Of a DNA stretch of 64,000 nucleotides, positions 9,186 to 19,387 are shown piece after piece. This DNA comes from Bacteroidaceae bacterium. GTDB taxonomy: Bacteria > Bacteroidota > Bacteroidia > Bacteroidales > Bacteroidaceae. Below the pieces are notes generated by a model. The model saw nothing but the letters and a program-made list of their open reading frames with translations. It did no database searches and was not told the DNA's origin. Where the stretch lies: the NCBI GenBank assembly GCA_017547165.1, contig JAFYQK010000011.1, forward strand, positions 90,012 to 154,011, given 5' to 3'. The position numbers were made by a program, and so were the translations under genes. Every line of letters begins with the position of its first letter. Within the stretch, counting starts at the first letter, position 1.

Positions 9186-9750
9186 ATTCGTCGCTTGTTG
9201 TCACATTCTGTGTATTCTTTGGATCACTGTCGGTTTCCCTGTACCAATCACTATACTCAACATAGTGTCGTGCATAAGTTTTGTTCAAAGTCTGCGCCAG
9301 TTCTGCATCCACCTTCTTCACAAACTTAGCAGGAACCCCTGCCCACAATTCTCCATCACCTATAATCGTATTACTCAAGACCAAAGCACCAGCTGCCACT
9401 ATTGCGCCACGACCAACTACTGCATGATCCAGTACTGTAGCCCCCATACCGACCAAAGCGCCATCTTTAATCTCGCATCCGTGCAAGGTCACAGAATGAC
9501 CTATGGTAACATCATCGCCCAAGATGCAAGGCGCCTTGCCGTTCAAGGTATGCAGGCATGAATTGTCCTGTATATTGGTTCTATTGCCTATCTTGATAAA
9601 GTGAACATCGCCCCTAACCACAGCATTGAACCATACCGTGCAGTCATCACCCATCTCCACGTCACCAGCAATCACTGCTCCTTCTGAGAAATAGCAGTGC
9701 TTGCCGAATCGGGGAGCAGGCATACCCTTCAATGTCTTTATTATAGCCAT
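9169..9750 (-). CDS. gamma-carbonic anhydrase / PaaY-like hexapeptide repeat protein
   Basis: This is a left-handed beta-helix protein of 193 residues with repeated isoleucine-patch hexapeptides from about residue 20 to 150, ending in a C-terminal helix. Three histidines in the positions of gamma-carbonic anhydrase zinc ligands are present: one in DNSCLHT and two in TIGHSVTLHGC. Carbonic anhydrase activity is therefore possible, but many members of this YrdA/PaaY group have no proven substrate. The gene lies 18 bp after gltX and overlaps the M24 peptidase gene, so the three are probably co-transcribed. Confidence 0.88.
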   Translation of the reverse strand: MAIIKTLKGMPAPRFGKHCYFSEGAVIAGDVEMGDDCTVWFNAVVRGDVHFIKIGNRTNIQDNSCLHTLNGKAPCILGDDVTIGHSVTLHGCEIKDGALVGMGATVLDHAVVGRGAIVAAGALVLSNTIIGDGELWAGVPAKFVKKVDAELAQTLNKTYARHYVEYSDWYRETDSDPKNTQNVTTSDEYVYRG

Positions 9751-9768
9751 ATTATTACTGATATGGGG

Positions 9769-11331
9769 TTAGCCCAGGTTTTCCACGGCAAATGCCATTC
9801 TGCGTAGAGTCTCTTCCTTACCAAGGAAGGCTGCCAATTCGTACATATCAGGTCCCTGACCCTCACCAACCAGGCACACACGCCAGGCATTCCAGGGTTT
9901 CACTCCACTCTCCTCTACCCATGGATCACAAGCCGCTTTCATTCCGTCAACAGTCCATGTATCCACAGTTTTCAACACCTCTGCAAATTGTGTCATTTCA
10001 TCAGCGGTAGTCTCCTTCCAGTTCTTCTTGACAAACTTATCCTCCTTATCAAAAGTTCCAGGGGCAATAAAGAAGAATTTGGTCAAAGGCCACAGGTCAG
10101 AAGCAAAACTTATATTACGTTTTTTCTTATTGTTCTGTGCGTCAACATACTCTATCACCTTCATCTTCATCATACGAACAACCTCGGTCATCTGTTCCAC
10201 AGTTGCCTCTATGCCCTGTGCTTTAAGAACCTTACCAAATTCCGGTGCCCATTCGCAATCCTCACGACGCACCATATACTGATGATTAAACCAAGCGGCC
10301 TTGACAAAATCGAACTTGGCGCCATTCTTCGAACATTTACTCAGGTCGAACAGTTTCACAAGCTCTTCCAAAGAGAACATCTCCGACCCCTCTTCACCAG
10401 GATTCCATCCCAGCAATGCAAGGAAGTTTATCACCGCCTCGGGCAGATACCCTTTCTCGCGGTAGCCACTGCTTATCTCGCCACTCTTGGGATCATGCCA
10501 TTCCAAGGGGAATACAGGGAAGCCCAATTTATCACCATCGCGTTTTGAAAGTTTGCCGTTACCTACGGGTTTAAGCAACAAAGACAAGTGAGCAAAACGG
10601 GGCATTGTGTCCTGCCAACCAAAAGCACGATACAACAACACATGCAAAGGAGCGCTGGGCAACCATTCCTCACCACGAATCACATGAGTGACCTCCATCA
10701 GGTGGTCGTCAACAATGTTAGCAAGATGGTATGTCGGCAAATCATCAGCACTCTTGTAAAGCACCTTGTCATCAAGTATGCTTGAGTTTATCACGACATC
10801 ACCTCTGATAATGTCATCAACATGCACATCCTCACCTGGTTCTATCAGGAAACGCACCACATAGGGATGTCCCGACTCTATAAGAGCATCCACATCTTCT
10901 TTTGGCATTGTCAGCGAGTTACGCATCATGCCACGAGTCTTTGCGTCATATTGAAAATTCTCAATCTCCTGACGCTTGGCATCAAGCTCCTCCGGAGTAT
11001 CAAAGGCGATATAAGCTTTGCCTGCGTCCAGAAGCATCTTTACATACTTTCTGTAGATATCCCTGCGTTCACTCTGACGATATGGCCCGTGCTCTCCGCC
11101 AAAACCAACACCCTCGTCAAACTTTATACCCAACCAGTTGAACGATTCTATAATGTATTCCTCTGCACCAGGCACGAAACGTCCCGAGTCGGTATCCTCT
11201 ATTCTGAAAATGAAGTCGCCACCATTCTGACGAGCAAACAAATAATTATATAGCGCCGTACGTACACCACCAATGTGCAAAGGTCCTGTAGGACTTGGTG
11301 CAAAGCGCACCCTTACTTTTCTTTCTGCCAT
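9769..11331 (-). CDS. gltX: glutamyl-tRNA synthetase
   Basis: This class I aminoacyl-tRNA synthetase charges tRNA-Glu. I start at the ATG at 11331 ([20 protein letters not shown]), giving 520 residues. The open frame runs 14 codons further but the family begins here. The HIGH motif appears as PLHIGG at about residues 17-22 and the KMSKS loop as KLSKRDGD near residue 260. It is the first gene of the gltX, hexapeptide protein, M24 peptidase group and is divergent from the PgpH-type gene. Confidence 0.97.
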   Translation of the reverse strand: MAERKVRVRFAPSPTGPLHIGGVRTALYNYLFARQNGGDFIFRIEDTDSGRFVPGAEEYIIESFNWLGIKFDEGVGFGGEHGPYRQSERRDIYRKYVKMLLDAGKAYIAFDTPEELDAKRQEIENFQYDAKTRGMMRNSLTMPKEDVDALIESGHPYVVRFLIEPGEDVHVDDIIRGDVVINSSILDDKVLYKSADDLPTYHLANIVDDHLMEVTHVIRGEEWLPSAPLHVLLYRAFGWQDTMPRFAHLSLLLKPVGNGKLSKRDGDKLGFPVFPLEWHDPKSGEISSGYREKGYLPEAVINFLALLGWNPGEEGSEMFSLEELVKLFDLSKCSKNGAKFDFVKAAWFNHQYMVRREDCEWAPEFGKVLKAQGIEATVEQMTEVVRMMKMKVIEYVDAQNNKKKRNISFASDLWPLTKFFFIAPGTFDKEDKFVKKNWKETTADEMTQFAEVLKTVDTWTVDGMKAACDPWVEESGVKPWNAWRVCLVGEGQGPDMYELAAFLGKEETLRRMAFAVENLG

Positions 11332-11362
11332 CACATTATATATAATATAGTTAATATTGCCA

Positions 11363-11370
11363 CAAAAATA
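11363..11370 (-). promoter_or_regulatory. -7 box upstream of gltX
   Basis: TATTTTTG on the minus strand matches TAnnTTTG 32 bp before the gltX ATG. A weak -33-like ATTG lies 18 nt further upstream (11389-11392). Confidence 0.45.
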
Positions 11371-11437
11371 CAAACTTTTTTTCTATTACAATACATTTTT
11401 TTTGTAAATTCGCAACCGACAAAATATAATAAAAAGA

Positions 11438-13501
11438 ATGAGCAGATTCAATCATCGCAGAAAATGGACACGCCGCGACTACGTCGTCCGCACCTTGTCC
11501 ACCTTGTTACTGATTGCCATTTTTGTGGCATTCATGCCACGCGAAAGCGTACGCACCTACCACTACCACGAAGGTGGTGTCTGGGACTACACCCCCCTCA
11601 TTGCCGAAGACAGTTTCCCCATATTGAAAAGTCAGTTTCAGCTCGAGCAGGAGAAAGACAGCATCAAGCACTACTTCATTCCATATTTCATCCGCAAGCA
11701 AGGCGTCGCAGACAGTGTCATTAAGGAGTGGAACCAAACCTTTGCCACAGAACTGAAAGACTCAATACCAGCACACTACGAGCAGATTATCGAATCAAAG
11801 TTAAGAGATATATACAATCAGGGAATTATTTCAGGCAGCGATTTCTCCACCATTAACCTACCCCAGATCAAATCAGTACGTATCATAAACAACAACATAT
11901 CCACCCTTCACAGCACAGCAAGCATTTTCACTCCCAAAACAGCCTACGAGTCTATCATAGCCATTGCCGACAGTACATCCATAAGGCGTGATAATCTTAT
12001 ACGTTGCAAACTTAACCGTTTTCTCACCGCCAACCTTAAATACGACGAGAAGAAAAGCCAGCAGCAACTTTCCGAACTGGAAAATCTCATCACACCCTAT
12101 ATAGGGCAGGTCATCACTGGCCAGAAGATAATCGACCGCGGCGAAATAATCGATTCCGAAACATTCCGCATACTTGAAAGCATGCACCAATATTTTGACG
12201 ACAATGAGAAGACACCAACCGAGATTTTTCTCAATATCCTCGGACAATCTGTCTATACCGCACTTATAGTCATACTCTTTCTGCTCTATTTTCTGCAATT
12301 CCGCAGTGACTATCTATCGAGCACTAACTCAATGCTACTCATCTCATCGCTGTTTCTACTATTCCCACTGTTGACCTACGGCATAGTGGCACACAGCAGT
12401 TTCAGTCCATACCTTCTTCCATATTGCATCACTCCCATCTTTGTGCGCATCTTTATGGACAGCCGCACAGCCTTTATTGCACACCTGATGACAATCCTCA
12501 TGTGCGCGGCAGCAGTAGCACAGCCAGCCAACTTCATAACCATACAGACACTTGCCGGTCTGACAGCCATCATCAGTCTGCGACAGCTCACACAACGTTC
12601 CGAACTGTTCCGTGCAATACTTATAGTGCTTACCGTATCGGTATTGGCATATATCAGCATACAACTTGTCGACCGCCGTGTACTCATGATAGAGGATGTC
12701 GATTACACCGACCTCATCAGCATTACCATTGGCTGTTTGCTTCTAATGATCTCTTACCTTTTGCTTATTCCTATTGAGCGCATATTCGGATTCACCAGCA
12801 ACGTTACACTTATAGAGCTTTCAAATGCCAACACCCCTCTTCTTCGCCTTATGTCGGAAGAAGCACCAGGCACTTTCCAGCACAGCATGCAGGTGGCGAA
12901 TCTCGCTGCTGCCGTTGCTGAGAAATTAGGAGCCAAAAGCCAGCTGGTAAGAACCGGAGCATTGTACCACGACATAGGCAAGACACGCCATCCAGTTTTC
13001 TTTACCGAAAACCAGCAAAGCATCAATCCACACGACCGCCTCACCGATGTACAGTCGGCCCAAATCATCATCAGTCACATACGTGAAGGCCTGGCACTTG
13101 CAGATAAGTACAAACTGCCACAGGTAATCAAAGACTTCATCACCACCCACCATGGCAAGAGTCTAACCCGCTTTTTCTATGTCAGCGCCCAAAACAAATG
13201 TCCTGATACAGAAATAGATCCTACTCGTTTCACATATCCCGGTCCCGATCCTCAAACAATGGAGCAGGCCATACTTATGATGTGCGATGCCGTAGAGGCT
13301 GCAAGTCGCAGTCTAAAGGAAATCACCGAGGAGAGCATCTCAACCCTTGTTGAGAAAATCATTAACGGACAATTAGCCGAGGGACATTTCAACCAGGCTC
13401 CCATCACCTTCCTCGACATTGAGAATGCAAAGGAAGTGCTGAAGAGCAAGCTTCAAACCATTTATCATACAAGAATACAATATCCCGAGTTGAAGAAATA
13501 A
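11438..13501 (+). CDS. pgpH: 7TM-HD family phosphodiesterase (PgpH-like, probable c-di-AMP hydrolase)
   Basis: This 687-residue membrane protein has the three-part layout of the PgpH/YqfF family. After one N-terminal transmembrane helix (about 19-36) comes a long extracytoplasmic domain to about residue 265. About seven transmembrane helices follow (about 270-450), then a cytoplasmic HD domain. The HD motif is visible as HSMQVANLAAAVAEKLG and ALYHDIGK (His-Asp at 511-512), with further metal-site histidines in TTHHGKSL. Family members cleave cyclic di-AMP; this specificity is inferred from homology. It is divergent from gltX and convergent with priA. Confidence 0.9.
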   Translation: MSRFNHRRKWTRRDYVVRTLSTLLLIAIFVAFMPRESVRTYHYHEGGVWDYTPLIAEDSFPILKSQFQLEQEKDSIKHYFIPYFIRKQGVADSVIKEWNQTFATELKDSIPAHYEQIIESKLRDIYNQGIISGSDFSTINLPQIKSVRIINNNISTLHSTASIFTPKTAYESIIAIADSTSIRRDNLIRCKLNRFLTANLKYDEKKSQQQLSELENLITPYIGQVITGQKIIDRGEIIDSETFRILESMHQYFDDNEKTPTEIFLNILGQSVYTALIVILFLLYFLQFRSDYLSSTNSMLLISSLFLLFPLLTYGIVAHSSFSPYLLPYCITPIFVRIFMDSRTAFIAHLMTILMCAAAVAQPANFITIQTLAGLTAIISLRQLTQRSELFRAILIVLTVSVLAYISIQLVDRRVLMIEDVDYTDLISITIGCLLLMISYLLLIPIERIFGFTSNVTLIELSNANTPLLRLMSEEAPGTFQHSMQVANLAAAVAEKLGAKSQLVRTGALYHDIGKTRHPVFFTENQQSINPHDRLTDVQSAQIIISHIREGLALADKYKLPQVIKDFITTHHGKSLTRFFYVSAQNKCPDTEIDPTRFTYPGPDPQTMEQAILMMCDAVEAASRSLKEITEESISTLVEKIINGQLAEGHFNQAPITFLDIENAKEVLKSKLQTIYHTRIQYPELKK

Positions 13502-13717
13502 CCGACTATAGCTATATAAAAATATTGACATAAAGCACAGGCAGCATACACACACATAAACACCCAATACAAACAATTACAGATAAGCGCCAATTCTGCA
13601 CATTTTTCACAACCTCTCGTTGCATTAATCTCATCAAAGGAAACCATGAGAGAACACAAGCAACAATAGCAGACAAAAAAATTACGACAAATAGATTCTG
13701 TATCACCAATGTATGAC

Positions 13718-16003
13718 CTAATCCACATCGTAATACATCTGTGCAGCCTTGTATTCCGCCTTGCCGAGCAGAAAAGTCTGTATCTCACGCAAGCGACGGC
13801 GCACCTCTGTTAAACTGGCCTCCAGTTCTATCTTCAGGCACACCTTTCTTATATACATGGTCTGCACCCTGGCAATGGCAGGCATATCAGGTCCCAGCAC
13901 ACGCTGACCGAACACCATCCTTAGCGTTCTGGCCAATTCCTCTGCCATATGCTCAAGCACAGCCTCATCCTTGTGCTTCATATACACCTCCACCAGTCGG
14001 CACAACGGAGGGTAGTTAAACAACTTCCTCTCTTCAATCTGTTCGGCAAACATGGCCTTGTAATCCCCCCTCACCACTTGCTGCACTGTTGACTGCTTTG
14101 CATCATGAACTTGCAGAACAACACGTCCTCTTCGGGAAATCGAAGCATTAGCCGAACGACCAGCACGTCCTGCAACTTGAGTCATCATCTGAAAAGCTCT
14201 CTCATAACTTCGGAAATCAGGTTGATTCAGCATAGTGCTTGCGTTAAGTATGCCTACCACACTCACCCTTCTGAAATCTAGACCCTTCACAACCATCTGT
14301 GTGCCTATAAGGATATCGGCATCACCACGCTGAAACCCCTTCACTATTCCCTCATAAGAAGCTCGGCTTCGTGTGGTATCCAAATCCATACGCATCAACT
14401 TAGCCTCGGGAAACAGCATTGTCAGTTCATCCTCGATTCTTTCTGTTCCATAACCTTTGCAACTAAGTTTCTCTGCCTCGCACTGCGGACAGCGTTGGGG
14501 AATCTCCTGCACATAGCTGCAATAGTGACAAACCAAACGGTTGGAACGCTTGTGGTGCGTCAGACTGACATCACAATGCGGACACTGAGGCACCCAACCA
14601 CATACCTGACATTCAAGCATGGGAGCAAAACCTCGGCGGTTCTGAAACAATATCACCTGCTCCTTTCTCTCCAAAGCCTCCCTCATTTCCTTCAAAAGTA
14701 AAGGAGAGAACATCCCTGTCATAAGTTTCTTGCGTTTGAGTTCGGCAATATCCACCACCTCTATCTCAGGCAAACAGACATTACCATATCTGGTAGTCAA
14801 AGAAACATATCCATATTTGCCTTGCAGAGCATTGTTGTATGTTTCCAAAGAAGGGGTTGCAGTACCTAACACAACCTTGGCCTTTGCCATGTGTGCCATC
14901 ATCAATGCTACATTCCTGGCATGATATCTCGGTGCCGGTTCTGCTTGCTTGAAACTTGTTTCGTGCTCCTCATCAACAATCACCAGTCCCAGATTTTTGA
15001 AGGGCAACAACACACTGCTGCGCACACCTATCAATATATCATACGGATTATCCGAAACCTGCTTGCGATAAACCTCCACACGCTCAGCATCAGTATATCG
15101 GCTATGATAAACGCCCAATCGGTCGCCAAACACTTTCTTCAATCGGTCAGTCAGCTGGCTTGTCAACACTATCTCAGGCAACAGGAACAACACCTGCTTG
15201 CCACTTTTAAGAGCATCATTTATTAAATGAATGTAAATCTCTGTCTTACCGCTTGCCGTCACCCCATGCAACAGGCACACATCCTTCTTTTCCCACTCTG
15301 TCTCTATTGCCTGTTTGGCATTCTGCTGAGCCTCCGACAACGATGGCAACAGCAAATCTGAAGGGATAGAGGATGTGGGAATTCTGTCCACCACTACCTC
15401 ATACTCCTCCAGCACTCCCCTATCGCACAAAGCCTTTAGTATGGAGCCCGTACAGCCTGAAGCCTTTAGAATCTCTTCCTTAGTTATCTCTTTGACAAGA
15501 GTGGCATTCTGTAATGTCAAGGCAGCATTAACACCTGTCAACTCTATATACCTCATCAGCAGATGTTGCTGCTTTCGTGCCACTTTAAGCGAAGCAAGCA
15601 AAGCATTCAACCTGATAGGATCAAAAAAATCCTTAGTAAGACGTACGAAGTCAACAGTGCGGGGACGGTACATCACAACACCATCCTTTTCCTTAAGTCC
15701 AGATGGAATCGCAGCTTTATACACCTCTCCCAATGTACACATATAGTATTCCGCTACCCATTGCCATAGTTTCAACTGATGTGGAAGCAGCATGACACTC
15801 TCTTCCAAGACGGTCAGGATGTCCTTTGTGTCATATACAGGCTTTTCATCATGCAACCTTGTCACAAGGGCAGCATACTGTTTCTTCTGTCCAAAAGGTA
15901 CATTCACACGGCAACCCACCTGAACCAGATGGGTCAAGTGGGTTGGTATGTTATATGTAAAAACGCCCTCTAACGGCAGGGGCACTATACAGTCTGCATA
16001 CAT
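13718..16003 (-). CDS. priA: primosomal replication protein N' (PriA helicase)
   Basis: PriA restarts stalled forks by loading the replicative helicase. The 761-residue product begins with the 3'-DNA-binding domain. It has Walker A GVTASGKT (about 247-254), the DEEH box (about 344-347), and a zinc-binding insert with CxxC pairs between about 465 and 508 (CQVCGWVPQCPHC, CHYC, CPQC). The start lies only 19 bp after the stop of the beta-barrel gene that follows gldN, so it may be read from the T9SS operon. Why a repair helicase sits there is not clear. Confidence 0.96.
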   Translation of the reverse strand: MYADCIVPLPLEGVFTYNIPTHLTHLVQVGCRVNVPFGQKKQYAALVTRLHDEKPVYDTKDILTVLEESVMLLPHQLKLWQWVAEYYMCTLGEVYKAAIPSGLKEKDGVVMYRPRTVDFVRLTKDFFDPIRLNALLASLKVARKQQHLLMRYIELTGVNAALTLQNATLVKEITKEEILKASGCTGSILKALCDRGVLEEYEVVVDRIPTSSIPSDLLLPSLSEAQQNAKQAIETEWEKKDVCLLHGVTASGKTEIYIHLINDALKSGKQVLFLLPEIVLTSQLTDRLKKVFGDRLGVYHSRYTDAERVEVYRKQVSDNPYDILIGVRSSVLLPFKNLGLVIVDEEHETSFKQAEPAPRYHARNVALMMAHMAKAKVVLGTATPSLETYNNALQGKYGYVSLTTRYGNVCLPEIEVVDIAELKRKKLMTGMFSPLLLKEMREALERKEQVILFQNRRGFAPMLECQVCGWVPQCPHCDVSLTHHKRSNRLVCHYCSYVQEIPQRCPQCEAEKLSCKGYGTERIEDELTMLFPEAKLMRMDLDTTRSRASYEGIVKGFQRGDADILIGTQMVVKGLDFRRVSVVGILNASTMLNQPDFRSYERAFQMMTQVAGRAGRSANASISRRGRVVLQVHDAKQSTVQQVVRGDYKAMFAEQIEERKLFNYPPLCRLVEVYMKHKDEAVLEHMAEELARTLRMVFGQRVLGPDMPAIARVQTMYIRKVCLKIELEASLTEVRRRLREIQTFLLGKAEYKAAQMYYDVD

Positions 16004-16022
16004 TCAGGACAAATACCTCTTT

Positions 16023-16673
16023 TTAGAAATAATAGGCCAAGCGCGCCTTGATAGTACTATGGTCGTAATGAGATTCGGAGAAGAGATTTTCAAAATCATC
16101 ACCCGACAGATATCCGTTGTTGCTAAGTGGAATTGTATAAGTAATACCTATCTGCAAATGGTCGAGAATCTCTATACCACCACCAAAGCTCCATCCCCAT
16201 GTAGAACGAGAATAGTCATATGGAACACGATCATAAAACATATCCTTCACTGTCTCATCAAAACTGATACAGTAATTATATTGAGGTCCCGTAGCAAGAT
16301 AGATTGCTACAGCCTGTATATCAAAAGTATATCTCAAATTCATAGGTATCTCTATGTATGAGAGATTTTTGGGTTTAGTGACAGGAAAAGCCTGTGCACT
16401 ATTATTGATATCATGGTATCTGAAATTCACCTGTGCACTGCTCATGCTATACAACAAAGCCGCATCACATCCAAAACCTAACAGAGGAAGATTGAACTTC
16501 ACCTTAGGCCCCACGAAAAAACCAAGGCGGTTCTCACTTTCAAACATCTCGCTATCGAAAGACATTTTATTGAAATTCATACCGGCCTCAATACCGATAC
16601 CTACCAATTTCTTCTGACCCATAGATGATATACTGAACATCACCAAGGCAATTACTAATATAACCTTCTTCAT
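16023..16673 (-). CDS. outer membrane beta-barrel protein (PorT/OmpA-barrel type)
   Basis: The 216-residue product has a clear signal peptide (MKKVILVIALVMFSISSMGQ). Alternating strands follow, with GIGIEAGMNFNKMSF, LGFFVGPKVKFNLPLLG and STWGWSFGGGIEI, and a final aromatic residue in RLAYYF. These are marks of an outer-membrane barrel of about eight strands (OMP_b-brl_2 group). It sits 26 bp after gldN and 19 bp before priA. PorT of the T9SS belongs to the same broad fold class, but I cannot assign it to PorT from sequence alone; it may only be a neighbour. Confidence 0.75.
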   Translation of the reverse strand: MKKVILVIALVMFSISSMGQKKLVGIGIEAGMNFNKMSFDSEMFESENRLGFFVGPKVKFNLPLLGFGCDAALLYSMSSAQVNFRYHDINNSAQAFPVTKPKNLSYIEIPMNLRYTFDIQAVAIYLATGPQYNYCISFDETVKDMFYDRVPYDYSRSTWGWSFGGGIEILDHLQIGITYTIPLSNNGYLSGDDFENLFSESHYDHSTIKARLAYYF

Positions 16674-16699
16674 AATTCGATTTTTTTGCTAAAGTGAAT

Positions 16700-17770
16700 C
16701 TATCTTCTTTGTCTGCGAACACTGACACGAGGAGCCGATGAACCACCACCGCTGCTCTTGGTCTTCTTAACCTTAACCGACGATGTTGATGAACTTCCGC
16801 CAGAACCTCTTCTGCCCGAAATGCTCTTCTTGGTCTTGGTTCCACCCTGAGCAATACGGATGCTATCCTCCTTTGCAGCCTTTATGCTGTCTTCTGCACT
16901 CATATGCCCCCAAACGCCTTCTTCAAAATCATCTATCTCCTTCTCAATCCTCTTCTGCTCCTTTATAATGGCAGAGTCAGACTTACAATAATTCGTCAAT
17001 GCGAGTCCCTGCAGATTATTGGTCTTGTATATCTTGCCATCATAACGGTTCATCGCAAAATAATCGTCAACAGTCATATTAGTGACATTATTCAAATTGC
17101 TTGCCATCACCGGCAGACGCGATAACCAGGGAGCCACCTCATCGTAGTTCAACCAGAACAGGGGATAGGGAGTTGCTTCACCGCCAAAATCGTCGGCACC
17201 ACGCATCAGCACAGGGCAAATTGCTGTCACCTTTGTAGAGAAAGTGCCAGTACGCTGGTCAAGATACACACTCTCCTTAATATAATAGCGTGTTACCTCG
17301 GCCGAAGGCACGTCGTTGTTCTCCACAACAAACTTGCCATCCTTCTCCTCGTAATAAATGCTGTATCTGTCGAGCACATCGCGGACTTCCATTTTATCCT
17401 TTTCATCAAAACTTTCCACACCGTCAAGTTTGTAGGTGTAGGCATCAACTCTGCCTGTCAGCATCAAACGAAAAATGTATGTGAACAAGTTCACCTGCCT
17501 GCCTCTTGGTTCTACGGGATAATACAAAGGAGCATTGGCATCCTTTGTAAGATCAAGAGTACGATAAACATCGCGACGCCACACTACATCCTCAGGCATA
17601 CTCTGCTTTATGGGGAACATCAAAGTTGCACGGTCGGTAGTAGTACTCTGCGACTTTGTTGCACCTCGCTTTGCTTCAGCAGTGCTATTGGTCACTCTTC
17701 TTTTGGTTGGTTGTGCTATCATACAAGTTGCCACACCAGCCATCATCAATATCAGAAACAATCGTTTCAT
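16700..17770 (-). CDS. gldN: T9SS component GldN/PorN
   Basis: PorN is a periplasmic protein that forms a ring with the PorK lipoprotein in the type IX secretion system. The 356-residue product has a signal peptide (MKRLFLILMMAGVATCMIAQ) and the family block with PIKQSMPEDVVWRRDVYRTL. The last 45 or so residues are unusual: a Ser/Gly/Lys/Arg-rich tail (GRRGSGGSSSTSSVKVKK and on to the Arg-rich end) that looks disordered and strongly basic. It follows gldM by 40 bp. Confidence 0.93.
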   Translation of the reverse strand: MKRLFLILMMAGVATCMIAQPTKRRVTNSTAEAKRGATKSQSTTTDRATLMFPIKQSMPEDVVWRRDVYRTLDLTKDANAPLYYPVEPRGRQVNLFTYIFRLMLTGRVDAYTYKLDGVESFDEKDKMEVRDVLDRYSIYYEEKDGKFVVENNDVPSAEVTRYYIKESVYLDQRTGTFSTKVTAICPVLMRGADDFGGEATPYPLFWLNYDEVAPWLSRLPVMASNLNNVTNMTVDDYFAMNRYDGKIYKTNNLQGLALTNYCKSDSAIIKEQKRIEKEIDDFEEGVWGHMSAEDSIKAAKEDSIRIAQGGTKTKKSISGRRGSGGSSSTSSVKVKKTKSSGGGSSAPRVSVRRQRR

Positions 17771-17810
17771 ATAGTATAAATATGTATGTGTCTTTTTAAT
17801 TGTAGTCCTA

Positions 17811-19361
17811 TCAGTTCACTATCACCTCTACGGCACCATTAAGTGTGCGCTCTATGCCATCGGGGCCCTGTGCACGTATCTTTGTTATAAAGAAACGCTT
17901 GCCACGCGACAACACACGCATCATAGTCTTCTGCCTCTCGGTGAAATCACCGCTTGCACTAACCTCAGGCACAGCGTTACCCAGGTTATCGAAGAATACA
18001 GTTTCAAAACCTTTCACATTGAATGGTATATTGAGCAAGCCATCGTCTATGGCAGCATTCAGACCATGGGCCGACAACAAATCCTTCTTGGATATCTTGC
18101 CTCCTTTGAAATGAGAATCTCCAACGGGAATATAGGCAGTAGGATCGGGTAATTTTCGTACTCGATAACTGAACTTGCCCATAACCTGACTGCGTCCCTC
18201 CTGATTTGCGGTAACGGTGAACTCGGCTGTTCCACCTACATTTGTAGGTACTGCAACATACTTACCAGGCGCAGTCTGCTTTAGGGTCCCTCCTGTCATT
18301 GTCAAACTCACCTGATTGTTGGCTACGCCAGGCACACTGACACTCATTGGGTTGCTATATCCGGCATAAAGCACATTCATGATGTCTGCACTAACTGTGG
18401 CGCTTGGTTCTACCACGGTATATTGCTGCAGGAAATCTCTCTTCACAACCTGTCCCTCACCATCAAGCATTTCAATATATCCCTTCAGGGTATAGTTACC
18501 GGTTTTGGTACAATACATCTCATAAGATCCGTTGTTGGCCACCTTCTTGTCGCCGATGTAAATATCGGGACGGCGGGTGGTATCAACCGCTGCCATAATA
18601 ATCTGGGCAGAGAACTTGCCTCCTTGAACTATGGTACGACTGTTTGGGATAACATACGCATTCAGTTGGTTAACCCTGATGTCCTTTTCGTCGATATTGG
18701 AAACAAGTTCATTCAACACTTGTCCTTCTGCGAATCTGATATCATTCTGCAGTTTAGTAAGCAATGTTACAGCAGCCGATGTTGGCATCGACTCGAACAT
18801 ATACTCCTGCCAATTCTTTCCCATAAGCTTGGCCGACAGAGGTACATCTGTGTTCAGATTGCTCAACACCAACTCACGCTGAACCTCGTCATCAAGCATT
18901 TCCACAACACGTTCACGATAGTTCACAATTGCGTCATGCAACTCTTCTCCTCTACCAGCTATAGGGGTCAGCATCACTTGCGTTGCTGCCTCAAGATCGT
19001 CTTTTCTGCGAATATTGCGTACATCAGCATCCTCGCCATCGCTCTTCCTTACAATGTTAAGTTTGAGGTCGTCAAGCAAGGCAAAAATAGAGTCAGACAT
19101 GCTACGCACAGACAGAGCTTTGTCGTACCATACCTTAACCTTTGCAGGATTGGCATCATACTGCTGCTCAAAACGTTTATAGATCTCCTCGTTCAAACGT
19201 GCGGTATTTTCATTTGCATGTGTCAGTTTTTCATCAACCAGATCAAAACCCTTAAGCACGTCGCTGCTCACATTCAGTGCGAGCATTGCCATCATAACGA
19301 CGTACATCAGATTTATCATCTTCTGACGAGGTGAGATCTTCTTTTTAGTTATCTTTCCCAT
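17811..19361 (-). CDS. gldM: T9SS motor component GldM/PorM
   Basis: GldM is anchored in the inner membrane by one helix and reaches through the periplasm, linking the GldL motor to the PorK/N ring. The 516-residue product starts with a Lys-rich cytoplasmic end and the helix MINLMYVVMMAMLALNVSSD, then a long helical domain and several beta-rich D domains. The length matches the family. The order gldK-gldL-gldM-gldN is fully conserved here. Confidence 0.96.
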   Translation of the reverse strand: MGKITKKKISPRQKMINLMYVVMMAMLALNVSSDVLKGFDLVDEKLTHANENTARLNEEIYKRFEQQYDANPAKVKVWYDKALSVRSMSDSIFALLDDLKLNIVRKSDGEDADVRNIRRKDDLEAATQVMLTPIAGRGEELHDAIVNYRERVVEMLDDEVQRELVLSNLNTDVPLSAKLMGKNWQEYMFESMPTSAAVTLLTKLQNDIRFAEGQVLNELVSNIDEKDIRVNQLNAYVIPNSRTIVQGGKFSAQIIMAAVDTTRRPDIYIGDKKVANNGSYEMYCTKTGNYTLKGYIEMLDGEGQVVKRDFLQQYTVVEPSATVSADIMNVLYAGYSNPMSVSVPGVANNQVSLTMTGGTLKQTAPGKYVAVPTNVGGTAEFTVTANQEGRSQVMGKFSYRVRKLPDPTAYIPVGDSHFKGGKISKKDLLSAHGLNAAIDDGLLNIPFNVKGFETVFFDNLGNAVPEVSASGDFTERQKTMMRVLSRGKRFFITKIRAQGPDGIERTLNGAVEVIVN

Positions 19362-19387
19362 AATACGAATATTGTGGTTTCACCGTA

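Noticed and set aside
12359-12687. Cys-rich minus-strand frames within the PgpH gene
   Set aside because: Shadow frames of a clear membrane-protein gene with low-complexity composition.
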